A DNA stretch of 64,000 nucleotides from Dimorphilus gyrociliatus (lineage: Eukaryota; Annelida; Polychaeta; Dinophilidae), in NCBI GenBank assembly GCA_904063045.1, contig CAJFCJ010000021.1:434001-498000 (forward strand). The letters run 5' to 3'. The notes beneath the pieces were generated by a model that saw only the letters and a list, made by a program, of their open reading frames with translations, ran no database searches and was not told the DNA's origin. Each line of letters starts with the position of its first letter. Position 1 is the first letter of the stretch. Shown here in pieces: positions 48,991 to 60,705 of this stretch. A program made the translations under genes and the position numbers.

Positions 48991-51900
48991 TTAATGAAGG
49001 CCTGGTAAAAAGATATGTTCAATTGTTGGTCGATATTTCGAAAATTTTCTATACCTCTTTATGCAAGTGGAGAGAAAGAAAGTTCGATCATAAAGTTTTA
49101 ATTCGCTTCTTACTTTCTCTTCTAAACTTTAATGGACTAGATAATGTACAGTACCCTCTCCAACCATATACTTTATTTATTAAGTATTTAGTAAAAATTT
49201 TTACATTTAAAATGACAAAAGTACATTACACGTGGCTACTCAAACACAAAACAGCTATTATGCACTCATTTTTCGTGAATTCGTGTTACGTATATTTATA
49301 TTAATTAGAAAGTGCCTATGGCATTCTAATTATTAGATTTGAACTAAAAATATTTTCTTTTAAGTAAAAATAAAAAAGAAAAAATTTTGTACTTGATTTC
49401 TTTTCTTTAAGGCTCATCCATCCAATTATAGTGGAAAACGAATATAAAAAACGGAAATTTATAAAGGGTAGCGGGTGGGAAGGTGGAGTAGATATACCTT
49501 TTCGTGGAAATATATTATTCAACCTTGATATTTGTACATCCGCTAAATATAATTTATTGTTTACGTACATACCTATTCAAAAAAAATTTTCTTTATGAAT
49601 ACTACAGAAAAGGTTGCCATTAAAATCCTGGATAAAACAAAGCTTGATCAAAAAACTCAACGCCTTCTCTCACGTGAAATATCGTCAATGGAACGCCTGC
49701 ATCATCCAAATGTCATAAGATTATACGAGGTTATAGAAACTTTGGCGAAAATGTATATAGTTATGGAATACGCTGGTGGTGGTGAACTATTTACTAAGAT
49801 AACCAACGAAGGAAAGTTATTAGAAAAGGATGCCAGACATCTATATGCCCAAGTAGTCTCTGCTGTTCAGCATATGGTAAATAAGCTTTTATATGACTTC
49901 AAATTCATCTTCAAATTAAATCAATTCGTCTAATGTATTTAAAATTAAATATCGTTCTTTTTTCCCTTTACTTTGTCTTTTTTCTACTCTCCTAACTCCC
50001 TTTCTACTTGTACTACTCTTACCTAAACTTGCAGCATCGAAATAACGTGATACACCGTGACTTAAAAGCAGAAAATGTCTTTTTCGCTGCTCCGAAAACT
50101 GTAAAGGTTGGAGATTTTGGATTTAGTACATTCTCAACAACAGATCAAACCTTGAATACATTTTGTGGTTCTCCCCCGTAAGTGCACTTTAACTATTTCA
50201 TCGAATTTCATTCATGTGTTTATAGTATACGTATATGCTATACTGACACATTAGCATGTATGTATATTAATAGGCTTAAAAGTGTCTGTCATAGACGTTC
50301 AGACATATTTTTTGTTATTTACCAAATAAATTGCGTTTTAGGCTAAAAAAGATTCAGGTAAAGAGTTTATATATATATATATATCTGAGGGTTGTTTATA
50401 AGAGATCAATAAACTAAAATATCGATATTAAAAAGGATTAACGTAAGGTATAATTGTGAAGATATCGATTAGAAGCTTGTTCTCTTTCATACTTATATAA
50501 TACGACAATGTATCAATAATATTAATCTGAAAAATTCATGTTTAAATTAGAAAAACAACTTCATTTTTATGGTCTTTTTGGTAGACCGCTTATTAGGTCA
50601 AAAGGGAAAAAGAACTTATCGATTATTGTTAATTTTGCGGTTGGGGAATATAGGTAAAGAAAGGTAATGATTTTTTCTAATATAAAAGTTAATTAAAAGT
50701 CTCACGTCACTATGAAACAACCGAGCAAATATCAGCTAGTGAAATATAACAGTGTATAGTATATATTCTAATATATATATATATATATATACTGTATATC
50801 CTGTATATATATACCTTAAATGTATATTATAAAAATTTTGAATTACCTAATTGTTAGTCATTAGCTAATTATTTCTTATTTTAAAGCGTTGTCAATGACT
50901 AAAAGGAAAGATAAAATATGTCTTTTTGAAATTTTCCATAAATAGTAGATGTAAAATATTACATATTAAAGGAAAAACAAGGAATTATATAATAACAAAA
51001 CCTTCGTTGCTATTTAAATAAAAAGCCTAGTACCCAATTTCATTATAAACAATTAAGAGATAAAAATATTGATTTACTTAATTTAATAACAGAAATATAT
51101 CTATAAATTTACTTTATTTCCTTATTTGAATACTTTGTGGTTAGTTTAAAAAAACGAGTAGGAAGAAAGAAGAGAAGAGAAGAGAGGATAGAAGAGATAT
51201 AAATTGTATTGAGAAGTAATCAATTATTATATTTAGAAGCAGTATTGCTTATGTACAATACCCGTTTATAGAATATATATATATTCAATAAGAACTGCTA
51301 GAAAAAATAAGATTTTTTTTCCCTATTTATAAATTCCAAAGATGTCCTCCAAAGTGCATGTTTACCACATTGTGGAAGACTATAAACTCAATTAAAGTAT
51401 ATATATACTGTATATATAGACTATTCTATACTATATAATGTATACTATATAGAAGTTTTATTATAAATACAAATAGAAAAAAACTTCAACAAATGAGAAT
51501 AAACCAACAATTTCCCATTGATCGGGGTGTTTTAACGCAGTATACAGCGAAATATTGCCAATTATAATTAAAAACTGGATATATACGTACGTGTAATACC
51601 CATTAAGTCGAATATAGAAGGAAATGATAAAGGAATTTATAGTGTAATACTCTTACAAAAGCGAATATAAGCTTGCTTATACTATCATGCTTGGTAAAGT
51701 AAACCATTTATCTTATAAATAAAATGATTTTGACCCAAAAGAGAGGAGAGAAATCAATAGACTAAGAGATATTCTTCTTTAAGGATGGGACCAGTCTTCA
51801 TCTTTTATGACTCATTAATTGCAAGGCTAAACTAATTTATTCATATAAATGATTGGTTCTAGTTAATGTGAAGGTTAAATGGGAAAACGTAGCGGTCATG

Positions 51901-52843
51901 GAGAACATGTTTTTCTCTAATGTTGTTGCGTCTCTTAGTTGCAGTCTCTCGCTTTATGATGCTTTTATGGCATCCTAGTAGTCAGATGATTGAAATATAC
52001 AGCGACCTATACTGCTTCTTATGTTGAAAAATGTGTAGAATTTGTTGATAAAAGGCATTGTGAGGGGGAGGAAGGAGAGAAAAAGCAGGGAAAGGGAAAC
52101 TACAGCATGTAGAAAACGAGACAATAATTAAGTAAAATAAAGAAATGGTCAGGATAAAATCTTATTTCATTATGTAAATTAAAAAGCAGAATAACAAATT
52201 TGAATAGTTTAATTATATTAAAAATTAATCATTTTTCATTTTGAACAGATATGCAGCACCTGAACTGTTTCGCGATGAAAGCTATTATGGCGTCTTCGTA
52301 GACGTTTGGGCTCTAGGAATAATGTTATATTTTATGGTAACAGGAGTTATGCCTTTTAGAGCAGAGACGGTTGGAAAATTGAAAAAATGTATTCTAGAAG
52401 GCACATTTACAATACCTTCTTACGTGTCAGACAGTTGCCAATTTTTAATACGTTCCATTTTACGTCCATTACCTACGGATCGTTTTACCCTTGATCAAGT
52501 TGAACGAGCTGATTGGCTTAGGGATGAAATTTTTCCTGAAGCCTTGGAAAAATACGAAATAACCCCTGCCGTTCATCCCTCGAACGGTGTTTCAGAAGAG
52601 GAGCGAGAGGCTTATAAAGCCATGTCGAATCTCGGTATACAAGTTGAACATATTGAACAATCATTTGGGAAGCATGCCAGAAGTAGTATTACTGGGACTT
52701 ATAGGATTTTGCTCCATTCTATTCAAAAGAAAAAATCTGGAGGTAGTGAAATATATAATCAACAAGCCGAAAGCGTTAAAAAGACGTCCATGAACAATAA
52801 ATACCATGAAAATAAGAAGAGCGCTTTCTGCAATATTTTATAG
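47608..52843 (+). CDS. nim1k: NIM1-type serine/threonine kinase (AMPK-related)
   Basis: Four exons, 47608-47836, 49608-49876, 50035-50177 and 52249-52843, total 1,236 bases (411 residues; the human protein is 436). The kinase domain begins near residue 52 ([19 protein letters not shown]). It has Lys82 in [24 protein letters not shown], the GGGELF hinge region, [14 protein letters not shown] and the activation loop [14 protein letters not shown], whose threonine is the LKB1 site in AMPK-related kinases. The loop [20 protein letters not shown] and the segment after the kinase are NIM1-specific in feel. After the kinase comes a conserved helical region ([15 protein letters not shown]), then a Lys-rich tail. 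The last four residues are CNIL, a possible CaaX prenylation box after NKKSAF. Introns 1 and 3 are long (1.8 and 2.1 kb) and repeat-filled. Confidence 0.94.
47837..49607 (+). other. nim1k intron 1
   Basis: 1,771 bases of AT-rich DNA containing AT microsatellites at 48938-48949 and 48957-48988. Open frames here (48900-49304 plus, 49316-49570 minus) are random reading through AT-rich sequence. Confidence 0.7.
48957..48988 (+). repeat. AT dinucleotide microsatellite
   Basis: About sixteen perfect AT units in nim1k intron 1, preceded by a shorter run at 48938-48949. Confidence 0.9.
50178..52248 (+). other. nim1k intron 3
   Basis: 2,071 bases, AT-rich, splitting the Pro codon of the conserved CGSPPY motif. 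It carries AT runs with the ATACTGTAT core at about 50781-50800 and 51401-51418. No exon is seen. Confidence 0.7.
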
Positions 52844-54077
52844 TATTTGAACGTTTTTCCTGCAGTAGGACTATTCTTTTTTAAAAAAAAAAGAAAATAT
52901 CTTCCACGTGAAATTGAAAGAAACAATGTAGAAAATATATTTTAAATAGTAATCATATATATCTTTTTAATATCATCTATAATTTATTTGCTGTTCTATA
53001 TCCTAATTTTCTCTCTTAAAGCGGTCATTCTGATAAAAAAGGAGGGAAAAATAAAAGAACGTTCCAAAAAAAGACGTAACGTCTAAAAAGAAAAACGAGA
53101 CGTATCGAACGTTCTTTTTTTTTTATTCCACAAAAGGAAAAAAAAAACAATATCCATTTTAAAAACTATTAGTGCTTTTTTCTCTTTATTCTTAAGAGCA
53201 GACTGAAAAACTTTTTAACTTTTTAATTCTGCTCTATCTTTCTTTATATTCTAAATATACAGTATATATATATATATATATATTTATGTACATACTGTAT
53301 ATTCTTTTTATTTAAAAACAAAGAACAATTTTTATTCTTTTAACTTTACGTTATAAAATTCTTTTGTTTGTTTTTGTTCTATTTTTTTTATTTATTAAAA
53401 ATGAAAATATGATCTCATCTATTTTGCATTCTAACATAAAAACAAAGAATAACAATCGTTCAGTTCTGTATTTTTCAAAAAAAAAACATCATTACATAAA
53501 AAATAATAAGAATGAATGAAAAAGGAAATGTTTGTTTGATAAAAAAAAAGAATTTTCTCTTATGGCGCCCCCTGACGATTCGCTCAATAGAAAATATTCT
53601 TTTCTTCCTAAGAATTGATAATAATTGCATCTGCATATTACCACAGTATTAATGAATAAATCATAATGAAATAACAATAAAAGAAAAGGAAATATTTTTA
53701 AAGTACTTATTATAATTTACATTGAGAATGTATTAATTAATATAAAGAGTCGATTTTAGTAAGTATAGGTAAAAAGTGATAAAAATATATATATGTAAAG
53801 AAAGAAATTACACTATTACTCTCTCTCTCTCTCTCTCTCTGTCTTTCTTTATAATAGAATATTCTTTATACTGTTTTATTTAGCATTTCGTAATAGGTAT
53901 TAGATAAAGCTAATTTTCGATATTGAATTTGTTTGTTCCTCTTTTGAAATATATGAGAAAAAGTACTATTCTTTCAATAAGCGAATATAATTATACGCCT
54001 ACGACATTGTAGTTAACTGATAAGAACGATCGATAACGAAATTCTAGAATATTATTTGAATTTGTTAAAAATTGGGG
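52844..54077. other. Intergenic DNA between nim1k and the membrane-protein cluster
   Basis: AT-rich 3' flank of nim1k and upstream DNA of the next gene. It contains two ATACAGTAT-type cores at 53255-53272 and 53290-53304 and a CT microsatellite at 53819-53840. No exon is supported. Confidence 0.5.
53819..53840 (+). repeat. CT dinucleotide microsatellite
   Basis: Eleven CT units in intergenic DNA. Confidence 0.85.
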
Positions 54078-54617
54078 ATGGAAGCCTGGAAAATCGGTGT
54101 TATTACATCAGCTTGTATTCTTTGTATTATTCTAATATCAGTGACTATTTTCCTAGTTTTGAGAGCCAAGAAAACGCTTAAATTGTAAGTATTTAACCAT
54201 TATTAATTATTGATATTAGATGATGAAATATTGATTGATAATATTTAAATCGTTTTTAAGTTCCAAGTTCAAAAGATAAAGGGAATAATTTAAAAAAATT
54301 TCATTTTTTATTATTCTGCTTACCTTTTCATTGTTTTTATCTATTTTTACTTTTTATTAATTAGTAAAAAAGCTCAAGAACGACTGGAAGAACACGAAAA
54401 ACGCCTCTCAGCCTACAATAGTCTAAAATTAAAAGATGATGATAAAAAAGAAACTGATCAGGATAATAACTTTGATGTATTAAGAAACGAACATGTGGAA
54501 ATAAACACTGCAGTACAACCATACCCCCAAAGACCAACATCACTCAACGTAGCGTCTTTACAGAACGGTGTAGAAAATCCAGTATATAGATCTGATAATG
54601 ATATGACAATATTATAA
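54078..54617 (+). CDS. Membrane-anchor and tail-only protein (cluster gene A)
   Basis: Two exons, 54078-54184 and 54365-54617, give 360 bases (119 residues). The start is firm: an in-frame TAA lies at 54066-54068, just upstream. The protein opens MEAWKIGVITSACILCIILI, a membrane segment that begins almost at the first residue, then LVLRAKKTLK and an 80-residue tail. The tail begins with a charged helix (KKAQERLEEHEKRLSAYN), continues through an acidic region and ends near NGVENPVYRSDNDMTIL, where NPVY fits the NPxY signal for endocytosis or PTB-domain binding. A phase 2 intron lies directly after the membrane segment, exactly as in cluster gene B, and WKIGVIT can be laid over WQIALIV/WQIALIA of genes B and C. 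It may be a paralogue that lost its ectodomain. I recognise no family. Confidence 0.65.
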
Positions 54618-55501
54618 TTATATTAGTATATTCTTTGTTATTTTTATACAATTAATCTTCTCAATATCTCCTTTTTCTCTCCATCTATCTCTCTGTCTAT
54701 CTGTCGCTCTTGATACTTATCTCTGCTTAAAATACACATTTTGAAATTTATAAACAAAAAAATGTTAATGGTAGTTAACTTTACGAGAAAAATGATAACG
54801 TCTTTCCATCTATGTCAATTCACATCGTAAGAATAAGTATTACACTGTTAACGTATATTCTTCTGCTGTAGTGGTAGACTGCAATTACATTTTGCAGTTT
54901 TTAGCAACACTATACTATTATAGTGTAACTAATGTCAAGTTTTTCTATTTAGTGAAATACTATAATCTATACTTAAATAATACTTTTAGAATAAGCATTG
55001 TTTCATTTATATTTAGATGGAAAAGGACAGAGAAATAGCACATCAGAATCCTGAGCTACGTGTCTCCTTGCAACAGCAAATAGAGAAAAAAAGCAACATC
55101 AATATCTTTTTATGAAGATATCTTTTCCGACTCCATAAATATAATTATTTGGTGACTTTAATATCTTCGTTTCTTGTTAATATTCCATACTATAGGATTG
55201 TAGAAGCGTCGATAAATTCTATTAGAGGATAAAAGCGTTGAGTTAATGCGATTAACATTCGATTGCAGAGGTTACTGTCCACTTCTTTTTCTTTTCTCTC
55301 ATCCTTCTTTTATTGATTGATTATCTATCGTAAAAGAGAAGAGATAAACCATAGATCATAAAGAATTTGGGTGTACACTCACAACTCTTAGGCATTTTTT
55401 TGGAATACTATCAAAGATTTTGCACACCTGAACGAATTATCTTTATAGTATCATAATAAATATGACGCATAAGCTATCCACTCGTCATTCGGACGTTTAG
55501 A
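54618..55501. other. Intergenic DNA between cluster genes A and B
   Basis: 884 bases. The only point of interest is a 32-codon frame at 55017-55115 (starts MEKDREIAHQNPELRVSLQQ) directly behind a splice-acceptor-like TTATATTTAG. It could be an alternative last exon of gene A or a chance frame. Confidence 0.4.
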
Positions 55502-57498
55502 ATGAAAATGGCAAAGTTCGTTTTCTGTCTTCTATTTCTAACCACTGCTGTTTCTAGTTAGTACTTTTCTTTGATATCTTGTACAGTTTTATTCTCTTTA
55601 CTTCTTTTGTTTTTTTTCTTTTTTAGCTTTTTTTTTACTTCTCATTGATTTTTTCTTTCTTCTTCCACATGGAAAAAAATAGTTGTAGTGTGAAAAACAT
55701 TATAACTAGTTTCCTTTACTTGTTACCTTCTAATGTATATAATTTTGATAATTCTATACTTTTCTGGTTTTTAAAACTAACAACTCCTATTTTGTTTATA
55801 ATAAAACCTATTAACCGACTAATTGAATATGTATTGTTGCTTAAAAAGGTAAAGGAAATAAGGATAATTTTGAAAAAATTATCCAACTGCTCATTTCGGA
55901 AAATGGAAATAGTGATTTAAATGAATTAATAGGAAGTGAAGAGTCTGGTTCTGGTTCTACTTCTATACCTTCTACACCTTCTACTGTCCCTACTCCCATT
56001 CCTACTATTAATCCAAATCAATTTTGTCGAGACAATTTTATTTCTTTAAAATTTCAGAATCTTACCTATAATGAAGTAAATATTTAGTTGCCTATTGAAT
56101 ACTAATCAACCTTTCTTTTACTACCCTTTTCAACTAGTTTACAAGTGACGCAAGTTCGGCATCTAATTCCCGACGGTTGAAATTATCGATGTCATTGGCT
56201 TTAAGTCAAAGATGTGACAATATATCCCAATGCAGAGAGACAAATAGAACAGTCTTCAAGTATGTTTCCTCTTAATCTGTATCAGTTTTTCTCTTTAGTC
56301 TATGTAAACACTTATTATTTATCAGTTGGGGAAAACGAAAATAAAAAAATGAAATGATTTCCTTTCAGTGAAAACGATATAGCTTTAAATAATTCTGAAC
56401 AAATAAGTGGTGTCGAAACTAGCTTAACCGTTGACATATGTATCCTGCAAATTCCTCTTTCAAGATTTGGTGAAAAATTATCACTTTTCAAGAGAGCAAG
56501 TCTACAAATAGTTGTCGAAAATACAAAAGTTAGAGAAATAATTGAAGAAAACTTTGGTAAAAAAGTAAGTAACTATTGGATAGAGAAATATTTAACATAT
56601 CTATTTTCTTTGTATAAATAACCCTCTAAAAGAATATACATCAAAAATATTTATCTATTTATAGTAGTTTTTATGAATTTATCAGCATGTTTCACAAAAT
56701 ATGTGTTCCAAATTTTTTGAATAGTCTTCAAACCACTGACCAACTTTATCTTTATGTAGTTCTTACTGTGTTGAAGACGAACTTAGACTATAAATAATTT
56801 TATCTTTTTATAATACGACGTCACGTGAACATTTATATTCTTCAACTTGTGGTAATTATCATCATTATTGATAAAAAGACACACAAAGGGAAGATTTTCA
56901 TTTAAATAGTTTAATTATTAATTTATTCACAACTTATTGAGTTTTGTAGAATGAAAAGTACTAATTCTATAATTCCTTTTTACCCCATTAGTATATTGTC
57001 ATAAAAGAAGAGACAACTAGCAGTAGCGGATTGAAGGGTTGGCAAATCGCTTTGATCGTGATAGGAAGTGTTCTAGGTGTGGGATTAATAGCTGGTTTTA
57101 TAATTATAATGATAAAAAAGAAAAATAGGTAAGTATGGTGTGCTGATGAAGTTTTATTGATATAAACGCCTTCTTCTCTTAATATTTTGCATAAATAGTC
57201 TCTTTTTTTTTAGGTAAAAATCATTTTCCTAAAAAAAAACTAAAGCTTAATTAGGCTGATTAATTGAAAAGATGAGAAAGAGATAAAAATATTCTCTGTT
57301 TTTTTTTTATTAATAATCTAAAATGTAACAATTACTGCTTTAAACTATCGGTAACTTATTAGAGATCAAAAGGCGTTCACTGTACAAAGAAACAAGCTTA
57401 TAATAGTACCCGCTCAGAGAACAACAAGCGTTCAGGACATTGTAACATCTCCACAAGAAGCTGAAGAGAATCGATATGAAAACGTAATGAAGGATTGA
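55502..57498 (+). CDS. Four-cysteine single-pass membrane protein (cluster gene B)
   Basis: Seven exons' worth of frame in six blocks, 55502-55556, 55849-56075, 56138-56259, 56369-56564, 56992-57128 and 57363-57498, give 873 bases (290 residues). Exon 1 is a signal peptide (MKMAKFVFCLLFLTTAVS). Next come a Ser/Thr/Pro-rich linker (GSGSTSIPSTPSTVPTPIPT), then an ectodomain of about 130 residues with four cysteines: FCRDNF, QRCDNISQC and VDICILQIP. A membrane segment follows GLKGWQIALI and a KKKNR stop-transfer. The tail of about 45 residues ends with YENVMKD, a tyrosine in an adaptor-like context. Phases run 1-0-2-0-2. Gene C downstream shares the cysteine positions, the first three intron phases and the GLKGWQIALI block, so they are tandem paralogues. 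I do not recognise the ectodomain family; a SEA-like or short beta-rich domain is possible. Confidence 0.8.
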
Positions 57499-59759
57499 AA
57501 GAATATTTAAAACTTTAAAAAATAGTATATATTAAACGTAATGTTTTTTATTAATTAAATGACAAAATCAATAATTAAATAACTAATTTTTCTTTATTCT
57601 AATTTGTTTCTTAACCATTTAATTAAATTATTCTTCAAATGTGTTGTATCAAAAAAGGGAAATGTAAAACGATTTATTTTGTATCACTATCAATTAGATA
57701 GTCACTTTTATAAAGAAAGATTTCTTTATACGCAATCTAATCATTATGATTAACTTTTCAACTAACTTAAATCTTTGCATTATAAGTATAATTCAAGATT
57801 AACTGGCTAAAAAACTCCAAACAGCCTAATTCTATTTCTACGTAATAATACAAAGTATCTTTAGTGTCACTTGACTCATTAATTTTCTGTTAGAATCGTA
57901 ACGTCACAAAGAAAGATATTCAAAGCGAAAATTTCAATTAAAAGTATAGTGTAAAGAAAACTAAGTCGATGAAAAAAATACTGTCGGTAGAGCTCATTAC
58001 AAGCAAAATGGTTAAACCATGCTGAGAAAAAGAGGAAATATGAATATATTTTATAAATTTACCTCTAATAAACATATCACCTATATATACTTCATCACTT
58101 TGCAAGCTCTTTTAACTTCCTTATACAGATGTACGGCTCTATATATGAGTAATAAGGGATATTGACAATATTTTCTCTGACTTTGTTTTTAGTTTTTGTT
58201 TATTATCTAATTTAATTTTAAGATATTAAAAATTCTTTATTGAAAATAACTAGTTGTCAAGGAACTTTAAAGATTAAAAGAAGATTTTTAAAGTCTAGTG
58301 TCCTTTCTTTTTCTTTTTTAATGATTTTTAACATCGTTTAAGTGGGTTGAACTGACTCACTTGTTCAAATAGTAAAAATTCAATTGTGAATTATGTAAAC
58401 TACTCACTGAATGTCATTATTTCTTAATAGAGATTCGATGACTAGTCTGAGTGTTTATTACTATTGCAAATACTTCATTGATAATCCTTCAATTTTCCAA
58501 GGTTAAATCGTATTCGTCATGATATTATCAACAAGAACAATCTGAGACTAATGTTGTATGGTACTATATGATATACTATATATATGCAGTATAAAAAATA
58601 TACAGTATATGTATAAAATAGATATTGATAAAAGTTAACCGAGAGATTATTAGATATTTTAACTTCCTTATTATAGATATTCAAGCAAGTGATATTCAAG
58701 GGTCATATTTGTGCCTTGAATGAAAGATATAGAAGAAGTGCACTCTTTTAATTCGAAAAATATTTGACCGTGACTTTTAAACTAAATAAATAAATAAACA
58801 AAGTTAATTTAGTAAGGAATGGATTAGTTAATCAACTATTTAAGTAATTAAGTAATTTATCATGGCCGATATAATTATTTTAAGAACTATTTCTTACAGA
58901 TGAAAGAACATATTATATTTCAATTGAAATGATCAGATAAGCATAATTTATTGACTTATCATGAAGAGTGTCTTGTTTAATTCGAGAAAAAATAATTTAC
59001 TTGTGTACTCATTATCTTCTAGATACAATTAATATTGAAAATAAAAGATTCTTCTATACATAATCTAATCATCTGTGCAATTGAATTTTTAATATCAAAA
59101 GAGATATTAATAAACATAAGTTTCGAAATTAATGAATTGCAATAATCATCGGAATCATTTTTAGGACTAAATAAATAGGAAATTTATAAAGAGGTTGTAT
59201 ACTTTTTTATACTTTGTTTTATTAATTTCTATAAATTTTATCCCTTCTCCCTTTTCCTTCTTTATATTCCTCTGAACCAATCCTTTTAAACATAGACAGA
59301 GATTAAAGTTTGATAAATTATCCGAACTTTGCTTACATATTACTTATATGTCAATTTGTTATATTCAAATTTTGTAACAATAAACAGTATCAGACATCAC
59401 AGAATAATGTTTTTTCTATTTTCGTTCTTGCCTCGTTTTATTTATTAATATTAAGATATTTTAACAAAATATCGGTCTATATACTTTCGTTTACGTAGTA
59501 TAGGTTGTTTGAAATGTATAACAAACATAATATATAGAGGAATACATTGTAAATTAGTTGAACTTTAATATCAGTATTTTAGGTTTATATGCTGTAACTA
59601 AGATCATTAGCTATAAAAAATTAGATTCTTTCAGAGTAAGATACTGTCTATAGATAAGAGCTAATCGATATTAAGATATTATATCAAAGTATATAAGAAA
59701 GTTTATATCAAGAATGTTTTCATTAGCAACTGCTTTAAGTTGGAGCATTTGAAGAAATT
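57499..59759. other. Intergenic DNA between cluster genes B and C
   Basis: 2.26 kb, strongly AT-rich, with an ATACAGTAT-centred run at about 58596-58612 and a near-copy at 58581. No exon is supported; frames at 58517-58699 and 59310-59498 look random. Confidence 0.5.
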
Positions 59760-60705
59760 ATGAAATTTTCTACGTGTATTATTTTTATTTGTTTCCAATG
59801 CCTTTTCGTTCTGTTAAATGGCTTAACAGGTTTCTTTCATATTTTATTATTTTATATGGGTTCTTAATTGACAAAGGATTATAAAAATTTTATCATCTTT
59901 CTTGGATTAAATTAAACTAAAGTTTCTTAAACTTCTTAAATTCTCTATCTCCATCTACATATCTATCTCTTTCTCTTTAGAAAATGAAATGAAAAACCTG
60001 GTGGATCTCCAGTTAAAAGATATAAAGTACGATGAAATCTTTGCTGGCTCGGGTTTTCCACCTGCAAGATCTTGTGCAGAGGACAGCGTAGGAATTCAGA
60101 TTTTTGACCTAAAAAAATCCGAAGTCTGTTGAAAATAAACTTTTATTTTCATTCTAATTTCAAATTCAACTTTTATTCAATTAAAGTTTGACGATACGAA
60201 CAATAATAACGGCGCACATAAGGGTAAACTTACCGAGGGTCTACGACTAGGAATTAATAGATATTGCACTTTAAACAGCTGTCCATCCGGTGGAGAATCG
60301 ATCAAGTAAGTTAAAACACCTAAGATTTCTTATAAACTTTCAAAATATTTTTATTAAATTTATAGAGATTCAGATGTCACTTATGGACCTGACGTTGTCG
60401 AGCGCAGTAATAACCTATATTTGAGCGTATGTATTGTTCGTTCAAGTCTTAGATTTGGAAATGCGGCTTCTTTGTTTTCAAGACAACAACTGCGAGAAAT
60501 ATTAGCAGACTCCGTCACTATATCTGAAATCCGAACTGTTTTTCCTAAAAGGCTAATAGTTGCAGATCCGCCAAAGTCAAAGGGTTTGAAAGGATGGCAA
60601 ATAGCTCTAATAGCTGTTGGATGTGTAGCTTTTGTAGCTCTTATTGCTGGAGCAATAATATTTGCGAAGAAGAAGAAGAACTCAGCAGTTCAAGATAATT
60701 CTTAA
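59760..60705 (+). CDS. Four-cysteine single-pass membrane protein (cluster gene C)
   Basis: Four exons, 59760-59829, 59981-60123, 60187-60305 and 60366-60705, give 672 bases (223 residues). The signal peptide is MKFSTCIIFICFQCLFVLLN. The ectodomain has the same cysteine plan as gene B: a first Cys exactly 16 residues before a phase 0 intron (CAEDSVG ... KKSE|F), a pair in YCTLNSC just before a phase 2 intron, and a fourth in LSVCIVRSSLRFG. It lacks gene B's Ser/Thr linker. The membrane segment follows SKGLKGWQIALIAVG, and the cytoplasmic end is only about 14 residues (KKKKNSAVQDNS), against about 45 in gene B. The last two or three exons of gene B correspond to one exon here. Function unknown. 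The short tail suggests it would need a partner to signal. Confidence 0.82.

Noticed and set aside
48900-49304. 134-codon open frame in nim1k intron 1
   Set aside because: It starts without ATG and reads through a long AT microsatellite; it lies inside a well-supported intron.
55645-55920. 91-codon open frame
   Set aside because: It covers the first intron of cluster gene B and overlaps its exon 2 in another frame.
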